The translations under genes were made by a program, and so were the position numbers. Under the pieces are notes generated by a model that ran no database searches, was not told the origin of the DNA, and was given only the letters and a program-made list of their open reading frames with translations. Shown in pieces: positions 8,758-19,236 of a stretch of DNA of 64,000 bases; positions within the stretch are counted from its first letter, which is position 1, and every line of letters begins with the position of its first letter. This DNA comes from Gilichinskyi gelida. Its GTDB lineage: Bacteria; Acidobacteriota; Thermoanaerobaculia; Gp7-AA8. The stretch spans positions 206,928 to 270,927 of the forward strand of contig JBBPII010000006.1 of assembly GCA_038040385.1 (NCBI GenBank), given 5' to 3'.

Positions 8758-9824
8758 TGAGATCCTCCTTTGCGGCCTCGCGGCCGGATCTTGGTCGAGT
8801 TGCGGATGACCAGCGACGTCGAGACGATCTCGGTGCGCCGATCACCTTGCGCTGGGCGGTCGATGGCGTCGACGACCAGCTCGAGCGCGCGGCGCCCGAG
8901 CTCGTCAATGTCGACGTGGACGGTGGTGAGCGACGGCGTGACGTAGCGGCCGACGCGGATGTCGTCGAAGCCGGCCACCGCCACCTCGGCGGGGACGCTC
9001 ACCCCCGCCTCGCTGAGCGCGGAGAGAGCGCCGACGGCCATGGCGTCGTTCGCGGCGAAGATCGCCGTCGGCCGCGGCGCGCGCTGCAGCAGCGCCTTCG
9101 CCGCCTCGCAGCCCGTCTCCTCGGTGAAGTCGCCGGGGCATTCCAGGCCGCGGTCGCGCACGCCGATCTTTTTCATGGCCTGGCGATAGCCGCGAAGCCG
9201 CTCGCGGGCGTCGGCGTTGGGATCGGGACCCTTGATGAACGCGATGCTCGTGTGGCCCAGCGACGCAAGGTACGCGGTCATGGCGTGCGCGCCGCCGTAG
9301 TTGTCGATGCTGATGGCGTCGTGGTCGACCGATGTGGCGTTGAGCAGGACCAGCGGCAGCTCGGAGGGAATCTGCTCGCGCAGCGAGCCGATGGCGACGT
9401 CGGGGGCCATGACCAGCAGGCCGTCGACGCGGCCGCGCATGGCGTCCAGCACGGCGAGCATCTCGCCGGCGTCGCTGTGCGATCCGGAGACCAGGATGTG
9501 AAAGCCCGCCTTGCGCGCCGCGACGTCGACGCCGCGGATGACCTCGGAGAAGAACTCGCCGTGAACGTTCGGCAGCACCACGCCGATGGTGTTGCTGCGG
9601 CGGATGCTCAGCGAGCGCGCCGCGACGTTAGGGACGTAGCGCAGGCGGCGGGCCACGTCCTGCACGTGCTGGGAGGTCTCCTCGCGGACGGGGGCGTTGC
9701 GGTTGAGGACGCGGGAGACGGTGGCCACCGAAACGCCGGCGCGCGCGGCTACGTCGTGGATCGTCACCGCGGCGGAACGGCGGCGACGTCGACGAAGGCG
9801 CGGACTCGGAGTTTGAGCGGCCAT
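8754..9824 (-). CDS. LacI-family transcriptional regulator
   Basis: 356 aa. The DNA-binding domain TIHDVAARAGVSVATVSRVL lies at about residues 20-40, preceded by an Arg-rich N-terminus. A periplasmic-binding-protein-like effector domain follows (TIGVVLPNVHGEFFSEVIRG, AIFAANDAMAVGAL, VAGFDD). It is the first gene of the minus-strand operon. The ATG at 9824 is preferred over the TTG three bases upstream. A LacI-type palindrome lies 3 bp upstream, so autoregulation and control of the divergent GH1 gene are inferred. Confidence 0.95.
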   Translation of the reverse strand: MAAQTPSPRLRRRRRRSAAVTIHDVAARAGVSVATVSRVLNRNAPVREETSQHVQDVARRLRYVPNVAARSLSIRRSNTIGVVLPNVHGEFFSEVIRGVDVAARKAGFHILVSGSHSDAGEMLAVLDAMRGRVDGLLVMAPDVAIGSLREQIPSELPLVLLNATSVDHDAISIDNYGGAHAMTAYLASLGHTSIAFIKGPDPNADARERLRGYRQAMKKIGVRDRGLECPGDFTEETGCEAAKALLQRAPRPTAIFAANDAMAVGALSALSEAGVSVPAEVAVAGFDDIRVGRYVTPSLTTVHVDIDELGRRALELVVDAIDRPAQGDRRTEIVSTSLVIRNSTKIRPRGRKGGSQ

Positions 9825-9827
9825 CAA

Positions 9828-9841
9828 TGTAACCGTTTACA
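9828..9841. promoter_or_regulatory. LacI-type operator between divergent lacI-like and GH1 genes
   Basis: TGTAACCGTTTACA, an inverted repeat with arms TGTAA/TTACA around a central CG, as in classical LacI/GalR operators. It abuts the regulator start. On the plus strand it contains TTTACA, which could serve as a -35 box 18 bp before CACAAT, itself 8 nt before the GH1 ATG. The regulator bound here could therefore block the GH1 promoter directly. Confidence 0.75.
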
Positions 9842-9873
9842 TTTTGGAGTACGCTACTGCACAATTCGCGCAC

Positions 9874-11232
9874 ATGTCAACTGATCACTTCGAGTTTCCG
9901 TCCGGCTTTCTCTGGGGCGCCGCCACCGCGTCGTACCAGATCGAGGGATCGCCCCTCGAGGACGGCGCCGGGGCCAGCATCTGGCAGCGCTTCACCCACA
10001 CGCCGGGCCGCACGCTCAACGGCGACACCGGCGACGTGGCCTGCGACCACTACCACCGCTACAGCGACGACGTGTCGTTGATGCGCGCCCTCGGACTGCG
10101 GGCCTACCGCTTCAGCATCGCCTGGGGCCGCGTGCTGCCGGAGGGGAAGGGGCGCGTGAATCAGCGCGGCCTCGACTTCTACCGCCGTCTCGTCGACGCA
10201 CTCGTCGCCGCCGGCATTCAACCGGTGGCGACGCTCTATCACTGGGACCTCCCCGCCGCCCTCGACGACTTGGGCGGCTGGCTCAATCGCGACATCGCCG
10301 GCTGGTTCGCCGACTACGCGACGGTCATGTTCAAGGCGCTGGACGGCGTGGAATTGTGGGCCACGCTCAACGAGCCGTGGGTGGTCACCGACGGCGGCTA
10401 CCTTCATGGCGCGCTGGCGCCGGGACACCGGAACCTGTTCGAGGCGCCGCTGGCATCGCACAACCTTCTCCGCGCGCACGGCCGCGCGGTCAAGGCGTAC
10501 CGGGCTCTCGGCGCCACCAAGCCGATCGGCATCGTGGTCAACCTGGAGCCGAAGGTGCCCGCGTCGACCAGCGCCGAAGACCTCGCCGCCACCGCCCGCG
10601 CCGACGCGTACATGAACCGCCAGTACCTCGATCCGATCTTCTTCGGCGAGTATCCCGAGGCGATGGCGGGGATGTTCGGCGAAGCGTGGCCGGTGTTTCC
10701 GGCCGCCGACTTCGATGACATTCGCGCCCCGATCGATTTCGTCGGCATCAACTATTACAAGCGCGGCGTGATGAAGGACGACCCCGCGAAGATGGTCGAG
10801 CGCGCCGCAGGCGTTCCCCAGCCGCGCTCGACCTACACCGAGACCGACTGGGAGGTCTGCGCGCCAGGACTGACCGACATCCTGATGTGGTTTCGCGATC
10901 GCTACGGCTCGACGCCGGTCTACATCACCGAAAACGGCGCGGCGTTCTACGATCCCCCCACCGCCCCAGACAGCGGCGTGGACGATCCGCTGCGCGTCGA
11001 GTATCTGCGCCAGCACGTCGCGGCGCTCCGCGAGGCGATGCGGCGCGGCGTCGACGTCCGCGGCTACTTCGTCTGGTCGCTCTTCGACAACCTCGAATGG
11101 AGCCTCGGATACACCAAGCGCTTCGGCATCGTGCACGTCGACTTCCACACCCTGCAGCGGACGCCGAAGAAGAGCGCGCGCTTCTACAGCGACGTGATCG
11201 CCTCGAACGGCGGGGCGCTCGATCAGCGGTAA
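9874..11232 (+). CDS. GH1 beta-glucosidase
   Basis: 452 aa, the usual GH1 length. The N-terminal signature is FPSGFLWGAATASYQIEGS. The acid/base motif is TLNEPWV (about residue 165) and the nucleophile motif YITENGA (about residue 352). WSLFDNLEWSLGY near the C-terminus forms the aglycone site. There is no signal peptide, so it is cytoplasmic and would hydrolyse imported beta-glucosides or glucan-derived disaccharides to glucose. The ATG at 9874 matches the conserved N-terminus. It is divergent from the glucan operon and shares its operator. Confidence 0.96.
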   Translation: MSTDHFEFPSGFLWGAATASYQIEGSPLEDGAGASIWQRFTHTPGRTLNGDTGDVACDHYHRYSDDVSLMRALGLRAYRFSIAWGRVLPEGKGRVNQRGLDFYRRLVDALVAAGIQPVATLYHWDLPAALDDLGGWLNRDIAGWFADYATVMFKALDGVELWATLNEPWVVTDGGYLHGALAPGHRNLFEAPLASHNLLRAHGRAVKAYRALGATKPIGIVVNLEPKVPASTSAEDLAATARADAYMNRQYLDPIFFGEYPEAMAGMFGEAWPVFPAADFDDIRAPIDFVGINYYKRGVMKDDPAKMVERAAGVPQPRSTYTETDWEVCAPGLTDILMWFRDRYGSTPVYITENGAAFYDPPTAPDSGVDDPLRVEYLRQHVAALREAMRRGVDVRGYFVWSLFDNLEWSLGYTKRFGIVHVDFHTLQRTPKKSARFYSDVIASNGGALDQR

Positions 11233-11621
11233 TCGGCCAGCGGCCGCGCGATGCGCGGGAAGTCGCGCAGGATCTGCTTGTCGGTAGTGATCAGCGGGAT
11301 GCCCAACTCGCTCGCCAAAGCGACGAACTCGCAGTCGTAGGCGGTGCAGGTGGAGGCGATAGCAAGTTCGAGGACAGCGTTGGGGTCAACGAACAGCTCG
11401 TGTCCATACATGAGGTCTTCGGCTGAGCGACTAGCGTCACGCGCCTCATCGAGGGTCAGACGTTGGTGGCGCACGTACTGTACGAGCGTATTGCGGAATT
11501 CCGAACGCCAGAGATAGGGCGCATACCAGTTGGCGTCCATTTCAACGAGAGCGTGCGCCGCCGGGGAGTCAGGCGTCTCTAGCTGGAGGTGAATGAGGAT
11601 GTTTGTGTCGACAACGATCAC
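11223..11621 (-). CDS. vapC: VapC-type PIN-domain toxin
   Basis: 132 aa PIN-domain ribonuclease. Acidic residues are placed as expected: VVDTNILIHL at the N-terminus, a central Glu in LWRSEFRNTL, YDCEFVALASELG, and LITTDKQILRDFP near the end. It is the toxin of a type II toxin-antitoxin pair with the RHH protein encoded just upstream; the genes overlap as ATGA. Its 3' end overlaps the convergent GH1 gene by 10 bp. Confidence 0.92.
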   Translation of the reverse strand: MIVVDTNILIHLQLETPDSPAAHALVEMDANWYAPYLWRSEFRNTLVQYVRHQRLTLDEARDASRSAEDLMYGHELFVDPNAVLELAIASTCTAYDCEFVALASELGIPLITTDKQILRDFPRIARPLADYR

Positions 11622-11869
11622 GGACGCCCTTCGCGCTTGAAGCGCGTGATCTCCTCATCGGTGGTAGTGAAGCCTTTGGCGCGAAGGTGTTCGCGAAAAC
11701 GCTCAGCCTTTTGCTTGATTTCCTCGACGCTTACTCTTCGGATCGGGCCTACCGAATTCTCCAACCTCCACAGGATCTCCGCGTTGAGGCTGCGCCGGTT
11801 GCGCTCGGCGCTCTCCTTCAACTCTTTGTGCAGTTCAGGCGGTACGTCGCGCAAAGTGACGGAAGACAT
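11618..11869 (-). CDS. vapB: Ribbon-helix-helix antitoxin (Arc/FitA type) of VapBC
   Basis: 83 aa. The N-terminal half is a ribbon-helix-helix domain of the Arc/FitA type (MSSVTLRDVPPELHKELKES, then AERNRRSLNAEILWRLE). The charged C-terminal tail is expected to wrap the toxin. It should neutralise the downstream PIN toxin and autoregulate the pair. A TAAAAT box ends 6 nt before the ATG with no Shine-Dalgarno sequence, suggesting a leaderless mRNA. Confidence 0.9.
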   Translation of the reverse strand: MSSVTLRDVPPELHKELKESAERNRRSLNAEILWRLENSVGPIRRVSVEEIKQKAERFREHLRAKGFTTTDEEITRFKREGRP

Positions 11870-11875
11870 GACTGC

Positions 11876-11881
11876 ATTTTA
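11876..11881 (-). promoter_or_regulatory. -10 box of leaderless vapB promoter
   Basis: On the minus strand TAAAAT is followed by 6 nt and then the vapB ATG, so transcription would begin at or next to the start codon. Confidence 0.6.
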
Positions 11882-11927
11882 CAAGCAGAATGCCATCACG
11901 GCAAATAACTTGCTACGTTTCCGTCTC

Positions 11928-12722
11928 ATGAAAAGGCTTTGCCTTGTTTCGCTTCTCTTTCTCGCATGGAGCGCGTCCGCCCACGCCCAGCTCACGGCCC
12001 CTGCGCCGCAGGTTCTCGTCCCCGCCGCTGGCAGCGTGGCGGGGTTGAACGGCACGTTCTTCCGCTCCGACATCGCCGTCTTCAACTACCGCCACAGCGA
12101 TCAGAACGTCGCATTCCAGTGGCTGCCGCAGGGGCAGTCCGGCTTGGCCGAGACCATCACGCAGATCACCATTCCGGGTCTCAGCGGCATCATCTCGGAG
12201 GATTTCGTCAACAACAACCTCCACCGCAGCGGGCTGGGTGCGATGGTGGTCACCGCGGTCGGACAGGACGGCCAGCCCGACCCCCTCGGGGCGCTGTTCG
12301 TCACCTCTCGCATCTGGACCCTGCAAGCGGGCAACTCGCAGGGGACGGTGTCGCAGACCTTTCCAACCATCGACACCTCGAGGATCAATTCGTCGAACGT
12401 GGCCATCCTCGGACAGCGCGTCAGCTCTCAGTACCGCGCCAACGTCGGCATCGTGAACCTGAGCACATCGGAACAGACCTTCGAAGTGCTGCAGAACAGC
12501 GACGATCCGACCTTCGCGCCGTTGCTGCAGACGGTGATCGTTCCGCCGCGGGCGGTCCAGCAGGTGACCTTGCAGAATACGCGCGTGGCGGCGTTGCAGG
12601 TGCGGGTGCGCGCGATCACGGCCGTCGATCCGCGGCAGTGGGTGACGTACGGCTCATCGATCGACAACGTGACCGGCGATAGTTGGTCGTCGCTCGGCGT
12701 AATCACGGTGGTCACGCCGTAA
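11928..12722 (+). CDS. Secreted protein with NGTFF-type beta domain
   Basis: 264 aa with a Sec signal (MKRLCLVSLLFLAWSASAHA). The mature part starts with VLVPAAGSVAGLNGTFFRSD. This pattern recurs twice in the 1020-aa secreted protein at 19.2-22.3 kb (IPVAGTLHGANGTFFRTDLA and a weaker copy), so the same extracellular module is shared. It is beta-rich and ends WSSLGVITVV. No enzyme motif is visible and the function is unknown. The ATG at 11928 is chosen because it opens the signal peptide; the frame is open further upstream. Confidence 0.8.
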   Translation: MKRLCLVSLLFLAWSASAHAQLTAPAPQVLVPAAGSVAGLNGTFFRSDIAVFNYRHSDQNVAFQWLPQGQSGLAETITQITIPGLSGIISEDFVNNNLHRSGLGAMVVTAVGQDGQPDPLGALFVTSRIWTLQAGNSQGTVSQTFPTIDTSRINSSNVAILGQRVSSQYRANVGIVNLSTSEQTFEVLQNSDDPTFAPLLQTVIVPPRAVQQVTLQNTRVAALQVRVRAITAVDPRQWVTYGSSIDNVTGDSWSSLGVITVVTP

Positions 12723-12824
12723 CGGGAGAATTTGCCGAAGGTCATCGACGTTCGGAGGAGAGCTGCTTCACTCCGGTCCACCGGTCAGAGTGAGTTGCAA
12801 TCACTCTCAGACAGGACGGACACC

Positions 12825-14105
12825 ATGCCATTCACCAGCCTCGGCCTCGGGCCGAAAATCACCAAAGCCGTGCGCGAAGCCGGCTATACGGAACCCACCC
12901 CTATCCAAACCAAAGCCATCCCGCCCGTGCTGCGCGGCCGCGACGTCATCGGCATCGCGCAGACCGGCACCGGCAAGACGGCGGCCTTCGTGCTGCCGAT
13001 TCTCGAGCGCCTCTCCACGCAGGGAGCGCCCGGCGGACGCCGCGGCATCCGCGCGCTGATCGTCGCGCCGACCCGCGAGTTGGTGGTGCAGATCGAAGAG
13101 AACGTGCGCAAGTACTCGCGGCACCTCCACCTCCGCATCGCCACCGTCTACGGCGGCGTCGGCGAGCGGCCGCAGATTCAGGCCCTTCGCTCCGGTGCGG
13201 AGATCATCATCGCCACGCCCGGACGTCTCATCGATCTCATGAATCAGGGACACGTCGACTACCGCCTCCTCGAAGTGGCCGTCCTCGACGAGGCCGACCG
13301 CATGATGGACATGGGTTTCCTGCCGCAGATGCGCCGGATCGTGCGCGCCCTGCCGGCCGAGCGGCAGACGCTGATGTTCTCCGCGTCGCTTTCGAAGGAG
13401 ATCGAGGCGTTGACGCAGGAGATGCTGCGCTCGCCGGAGATCATTCAGATCGGCCGCCGCGCCAACCCCGCCGAATCGGTGATGCAGTTCGTTTATGAGA
13501 CGTCGAAGGACGCCAAGCTTCCGCTGCTCCTCCACCTTCTGCGTGACGCGAGCCTCGACTCGGTGCTGGTCTTCTCCCGCACCAAGCACGGCGCGGACAA
13601 GATCGCCCGCAAGCTGGAGTCGGCCGGAATTGCCACGGGAACGCTGCACTCCAATCGCAGCCAGAGCCAGCGCCTCGCCGCGCTGCGCGATTTCAAGAGC
13701 GGCGCGGTGCGCGTCCTGGTGGCTACCGACATCGCCGCCCGCGGCATCGACGTCGAGGGCATCTCGCACGTCGTGAATTTCGACTTCCCGCCGCAGCCTG
13801 AGGACTACGTCCATCGCATCGGCCGCACCGGCCGGGCGAAGGCCATCGGCGACGCCATCAGCTTCGTCACGCCGGACGACGCCGCGAACCTCCGGGCACT
13901 GGAGCGCTTCATCAATCGCGGGATTCCGCGCAAGGTGGCGGAGGGATTCGACGCGCGGAGCCATCGGGCCGCACCGATCCTGTCGCACAAACCTGCGTAC
14001 CGGCCGCAGCGGAGCGCGCACCCGGCGCCTCACAGCCACGCGCGTGCGGGCCAGCCGCGCGCGCAATTTCCGCAGCGCGACCGGCCCGTACGACGGCGGC
14101 CGTAG
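12825..14105 (+). CDS. rhlE: DEAD-box RNA helicase, RhlE type
   Basis: 426 aa ATP-dependent RNA helicase. Motifs in order: Q motif (TEPTPIQTKAIPPVL), I (AQTGTGKT), Ia (PTRELVVQ), GG, TPGRLID, II (VLDEADRMMDMG), III (SAS), then VLVFSRTKHGADKIA, VATDIAARGIDVEG and VI (HRIGRTGRA). The C-terminal tail is basic (HPAPHSHARAGQPRA), fitting RNA binding. Expected roles are ribosome assembly or RNA turnover. The ATG has AGGA upstream; the 31 residues before it do not resemble the family. Confidence 0.95.
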   Translation: MPFTSLGLGPKITKAVREAGYTEPTPIQTKAIPPVLRGRDVIGIAQTGTGKTAAFVLPILERLSTQGAPGGRRGIRALIVAPTRELVVQIEENVRKYSRHLHLRIATVYGGVGERPQIQALRSGAEIIIATPGRLIDLMNQGHVDYRLLEVAVLDEADRMMDMGFLPQMRRIVRALPAERQTLMFSASLSKEIEALTQEMLRSPEIIQIGRRANPAESVMQFVYETSKDAKLPLLLHLLRDASLDSVLVFSRTKHGADKIARKLESAGIATGTLHSNRSQSQRLAALRDFKSGAVRVLVATDIAARGIDVEGISHVVNFDFPPQPEDYVHRIGRTGRAKAIGDAISFVTPDDAANLRALERFINRGIPRKVAEGFDARSHRAAPILSHKPAYRPQRSAHPAPHSHARAGQPRAQFPQRDRPVRRRP

Positions 14106-14110
14106 AGTGC

Positions 14111-14968
14111 TTACTGCTGATTCGAAGCGACCGCGGTGGCTGGGCCCGCCTTGGTCGAGGAGGCCCGTAGCTCCTCCCGCTTGTCGTTCAGCTTCTGGTC
14201 CTTATCCTTTTTCTCGCTGTTCGCCGCCGAGGCGAGACTTTCGAGTCCTCGGCGAATCGAGCATGAGTCATCGTAGTCGTGCATATCTTCGAGCGCCTCG
14301 AAGAACGAGTAGTCACCGATCTCGGCGATCGAGTTCTCCACGATGACCTTGCGCGCCTTGCTGCGCTCGGCGCCGATCGCCGCGGCCATCATCTGGAAGG
14401 TCTTGTCCGCGTAGTACGTGGTGTTGAAGCTGTCGATGGCGGTTCCGCCGGCCAGATTCACGAGACCGAGGCCCGAGGCAAACCCACCGGCGACGCGTGC
14501 GGTGCCGGCGGCGATCGCTGTGGCGATGTCCTTGCCGGTATTCCGCGCGGCCTCCGCGCCCGCCTTGTGAGCGAAGGCGCGCATCAGAAACGTCGAGCAG
14601 TTGTTGTCGCTGACGTTCACCAGCAGGTGAACCAGCCGGTTGCGCTCGAATCGATTGCGGGTGGGCACGTTCAGCACACGATTCATGTCCATCGACATGT
14701 AAAGACATTGCGGCACGGCAGCATTTTCTGTCGGCGTCACGCTCTCAGAGCGCGGCGTACGCACGCATTTGATCTCGATCTCCGCGGCTGGGGCCTCGGT
14801 CGGAACTCCCGACTTCTCGTCCAGCGCGGGGAGCGGGATCTTGAGCGCCGACTTCGGCTCGAGAAACCACGCCGGCTGGGCGCGGAGGTGTTTCGCGGCG
14901 TCGGCGCAGGAAAAGGCGAACAGAGAAAGGAACACGAGCGGCACGAGACGACAGACGATTCGTAGCAT
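14111..14968 (-). CDS. Putative lipoprotein of unknown function
   Basis: 285 aa. The N-terminus MLRIVCRLVPLVFLSLFAFS ends in a lipobox Cys at residue 21. A Gly/Ala-rich segment lies in the middle (AAGTARVAGGFASGLGLVNL) and could insert in or lie on a membrane. The end is charged (SEKKDKDQKLNDKREELRAS). Six or so Cys residues suggest disulfides. No recognised domain. A strong Shine-Dalgarno (AGGAGG) precedes the ATG. It follows clpC on the same strand by 50 bp. Confidence 0.75.
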   Translation of the reverse strand: MLRIVCRLVPLVFLSLFAFSCADAAKHLRAQPAWFLEPKSALKIPLPALDEKSGVPTEAPAAEIEIKCVRTPRSESVTPTENAAVPQCLYMSMDMNRVLNVPTRNRFERNRLVHLLVNVSDNNCSTFLMRAFAHKAGAEAARNTGKDIATAIAAGTARVAGGFASGLGLVNLAGGTAIDSFNTTYYADKTFQMMAAAIGAERSKARKVIVENSIAEIGDYSFFEALEDMHDYDDSCSIRRGLESLASAANSEKKDKDQKLNDKREELRASSTKAGPATAVASNQQ

Positions 14969-15018
14969 TGCTTCCTCCTCTTTTGGAGGAGGGGACGGAC
15001 GGGCCCGGCACTTTCCAG

Positions 15019-17445
<2,427 letters not shown>

Positions 17446-17459
17446 GACCTGGAGCTAGT

Positions 17460-18116
17460 CTACGCCTTCATCTCGAACACCCGGTCACAACGAGCTGCCA
17501 ACTCGGGATTGTGCGTGACGATCACCGACGTGAGTCCCCTCTTCGCATGGCAGGCGCGCATCAGTTCGAACACCCGTTCGCTGGTCTCCAGATCGAGATT
17601 GCCGGTCGGTTCGTCGGCGAGAAAGAGCAGCGGATCGGCGAGCAGCGCCCTGGCGATGGCCACCCGTTGCTGCTCGCCGCCGGAGAGCTGGTTCGGGAAG
17701 TGCCGCGTGCGCGGGGTCAGCCCCAGTTCGTCGAGCAGACCGCCGGCCTTCTTGAGCGCCTCGCCCGATTGCATCCGCCCGATCCACCCCGGCATGGCGA
17801 CGTTCTCCTCCGCCGTGAACTCCGGCAGGAGGTGATGGAACTGGAAGACGAAGCCGACGTTGCGGTTGCGAAACTTCGCCAGGTCGTCGTTCGACATCGA
17901 GGTCACGTCACGGCCATCGACAACAATCGTGCCTGAGTCCGGTCGATCGAGCCCGCCCAGGAGGTGGAGCAGCGTCGACTTGCCGATGCCCGAGGGGCCG
18001 ACGATGGCCAGCATCTCGCCGCGTTCGACCGCGAGGGTCAGCTCTTGGAAGACCTGAACGGGAACGGCAGCGTTGCGGTAGGTCTTGGCCAGACCGCGCG
18101 CTTGGAGAAAGGGCAT
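17460..18116 (-). CDS. lolD: ABC transporter ATP-binding protein, LolD/MacB type
   Basis: 218 aa ATPase: Walker A GPSGIGKST, Q-loop FVFQFHHLLPEFTAEEN, signature LSGGEQQRVAIARAL, Walker B LLFLADEPTGNLD. The FQFHHLLPEFTAEENVAMP stretch is the LolD type that powers lipoprotein release from the inner membrane, though MacB-like exporters cannot be excluded. The LolC/E membrane partner is not adjacent. It follows the metallophosphoesterase gene by 10 bp and precedes clpC by 14 bp, so co-transcription is likely. Confidence 0.92.
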   Translation of the reverse strand: MPFLQARGLAKTYRNAAVPVQVFQELTLAVERGEMLAIVGPSGIGKSTLLHLLGGLDRPDSGTIVVDGRDVTSMSNDDLAKFRNRNVGFVFQFHHLLPEFTAEENVAMPGWIGRMQSGEALKKAGGLLDELGLTPRTRHFPNQLSGGEQQRVAIARALLADPLLFLADEPTGNLDLETSERVFELMRACHAKRGLTSVIVTHNPELAARCDRVFEMKA

Positions 18117-18126
18117 GCGCGGCGGA

Positions 18127-18630
18127 TTATGGCTTACTCAACTGATTCATCCGCCGCGCGAGCGCCGCCGCAGAACGTGCGTCGAGCGCCACGTGGCGCG
18201 CGCCGCGGCGGTCGATGATGCCCACCGCCACCGGGTAGTCGAATCGCCGCGGCCCGGCGCTGGCCGGATTGAAGAAGCGGACGCCGTCGATCACCTCGTC
18301 GTGCGGAAGGTGGCTGTGGCCGAAGACGACCACGTCCGCGGGCTCCGCGCGCAGCGATGCGATCACCCGGCGGTCGGGGGCGTGTGGGCGGGGGAGGATG
18401 TGCGTGAGGAGGAGGCGCAGGCCGCCGAGGGTGGCGCGCACGATGTCGGTGCCGTCGCGCGAGTCGTTGTTGCCTTCCACGAACGTGACCGGCGCGAGTC
18501 TCTCGAGCGCGCGGATGATCTCCAAGCCTCCGACGTCGCCGGCGTGCACGATGTGGTCGACGCCGCGCAACGTCGCGAGGGCCTCGGGACGGAGAAGGCC
18601 GTGGGTGTCGGAGATGACGCCTATGACCAG
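18127..18630 (-). CDS. YfcE-like metallophosphoesterase, probable CTG start
   Basis: 167 aa. Metal-binding motifs: GVISDTHG (N-terminus), HAGDVGG, EGNND, LLTHI and FGHSHLPH, as in YfcE/MJ0936 phosphodiesterases. No ATG, GTG or TTG occurs in frame before SDTHG that could initiate it. The best start is CTG at 18630, 7 nt after AAGG on the minus strand, overlapping the 3' end of the upstream selenoprotein-like gene by 10 bp. Translational coupling is therefore likely. The substrate is unknown. Confidence 0.85.
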   Translation of the reverse strand: MVIGVISDTHGLLRPEALATLRGVDHIVHAGDVGGLEIIRALERLAPVTFVEGNNDSRDGTDIVRATLGGLRLLLTHILPRPHAPDRRVIASLRAEPADVVVFGHSHLPHDEVIDGVRFFNPASAGPRRFDYPVAVGIIDRRGARHVALDARSAAALARRMNQLSKP

Positions 18631-19184
18631 ATCGACGCCTTCTTCGCCCAGGTCGAGTCGGCGTACCGCTGCTTGAACGCCTCCGCCGTGGCCTTCAGCG
18701 CTTCGGCGTTTCCGGTAGCTTTGTACTTCGCCACGCCCGCCCAGTACTGCGCCTCGGGCGCGGCATCGGTGCCGGGAAAGTCGCGCACGATCTTCTCGAA
18801 TCGTTCCGCGGCCTGCTCGAACTTGCCGGCGGTGAACGCCGCGTGCGCCAGGCCGAGGTGCAGTTGGGCCAGGAAGTCGTCGTTCGGGAGGAAGCCTTCG
18901 ATGCGATGCCGCTCGTGGCCCTCGGAGTCGAGGATCAGGATGGTCGGCGTCCAGTCGGCGCCGAAGCGCGCCATCGCCTCGGGATGGGTCTTCACGTGGA
19001 AGCGGGCGGGGATGAAGTTCTCGTTGATGAACGACTCGACGCGGGGATCGGGATACACCTCGGCTTCCAGCCGAGCGCATCCCCCTCACATCGGTGCGGC
19101 GGTGAAATCGAGCAACAGCGGTTTTCCCGACTCCTTCGCCTCGGCGAGTGCGCGATCGGCGTCATCTCTCCACGGAATGGCCAT
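18621..19184 (-). CDS. Thioredoxin-fold protein, candidate selenoprotein (UGGC motif), with TPR-like C-terminus
   Basis: 187 aa if the in-frame TGA at 19086-19088 is read as selenocysteine (codon 33). The ATG at 19184 has a perfect AGGAGGT ribosome site. Before the TGA comes a thioredoxin strand (GKPLLLDFTAAPM); after it GGCARLEAEVYPDPRVESFI. The TGA therefore sits where the first Cys of the CxxC motif belongs. The cis-Pro loop is WTPTILILD. Residues ~108-185 look like TPR helices (GKFEQAAERFEKIV). A hairpin immediately 3' of the TGA fits a bacterial SECIS. The alternative is a decayed gene restarted at the GTG at 19058, which would lack the redox motif. Confidence 0.82.
19050..19083 (-). promoter_or_regulatory. 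SECIS-like hairpin downstream of in-frame UGA
   Basis: On the mRNA, two bases after UGA begins a stem GGGAUGCG + CUCGGCU, apical loop GGA, then AGCCGAG, a bulged G and UGUAUCCC. The upper seven pairs are perfect. The lower eight pairs include two G-U wobbles. The loop begins 17 nt after the UGA and carries G in its first two positions, as required of bacterial SECIS elements. Confidence 0.75.
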
Positions 19185-19236
19185 GGCTACCTCCTAGTGG
19201 TCGTCGACCACAGCAAGCGAAACTCATTCCCGTCGT

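Noticed and set aside
12732..12824. N-terminal extension of the DEAD-box helicase
   Set aside because: Residues do not resemble the family, and ATG 12825 begins exactly at the conserved FTSLGL block with a ribosome site.
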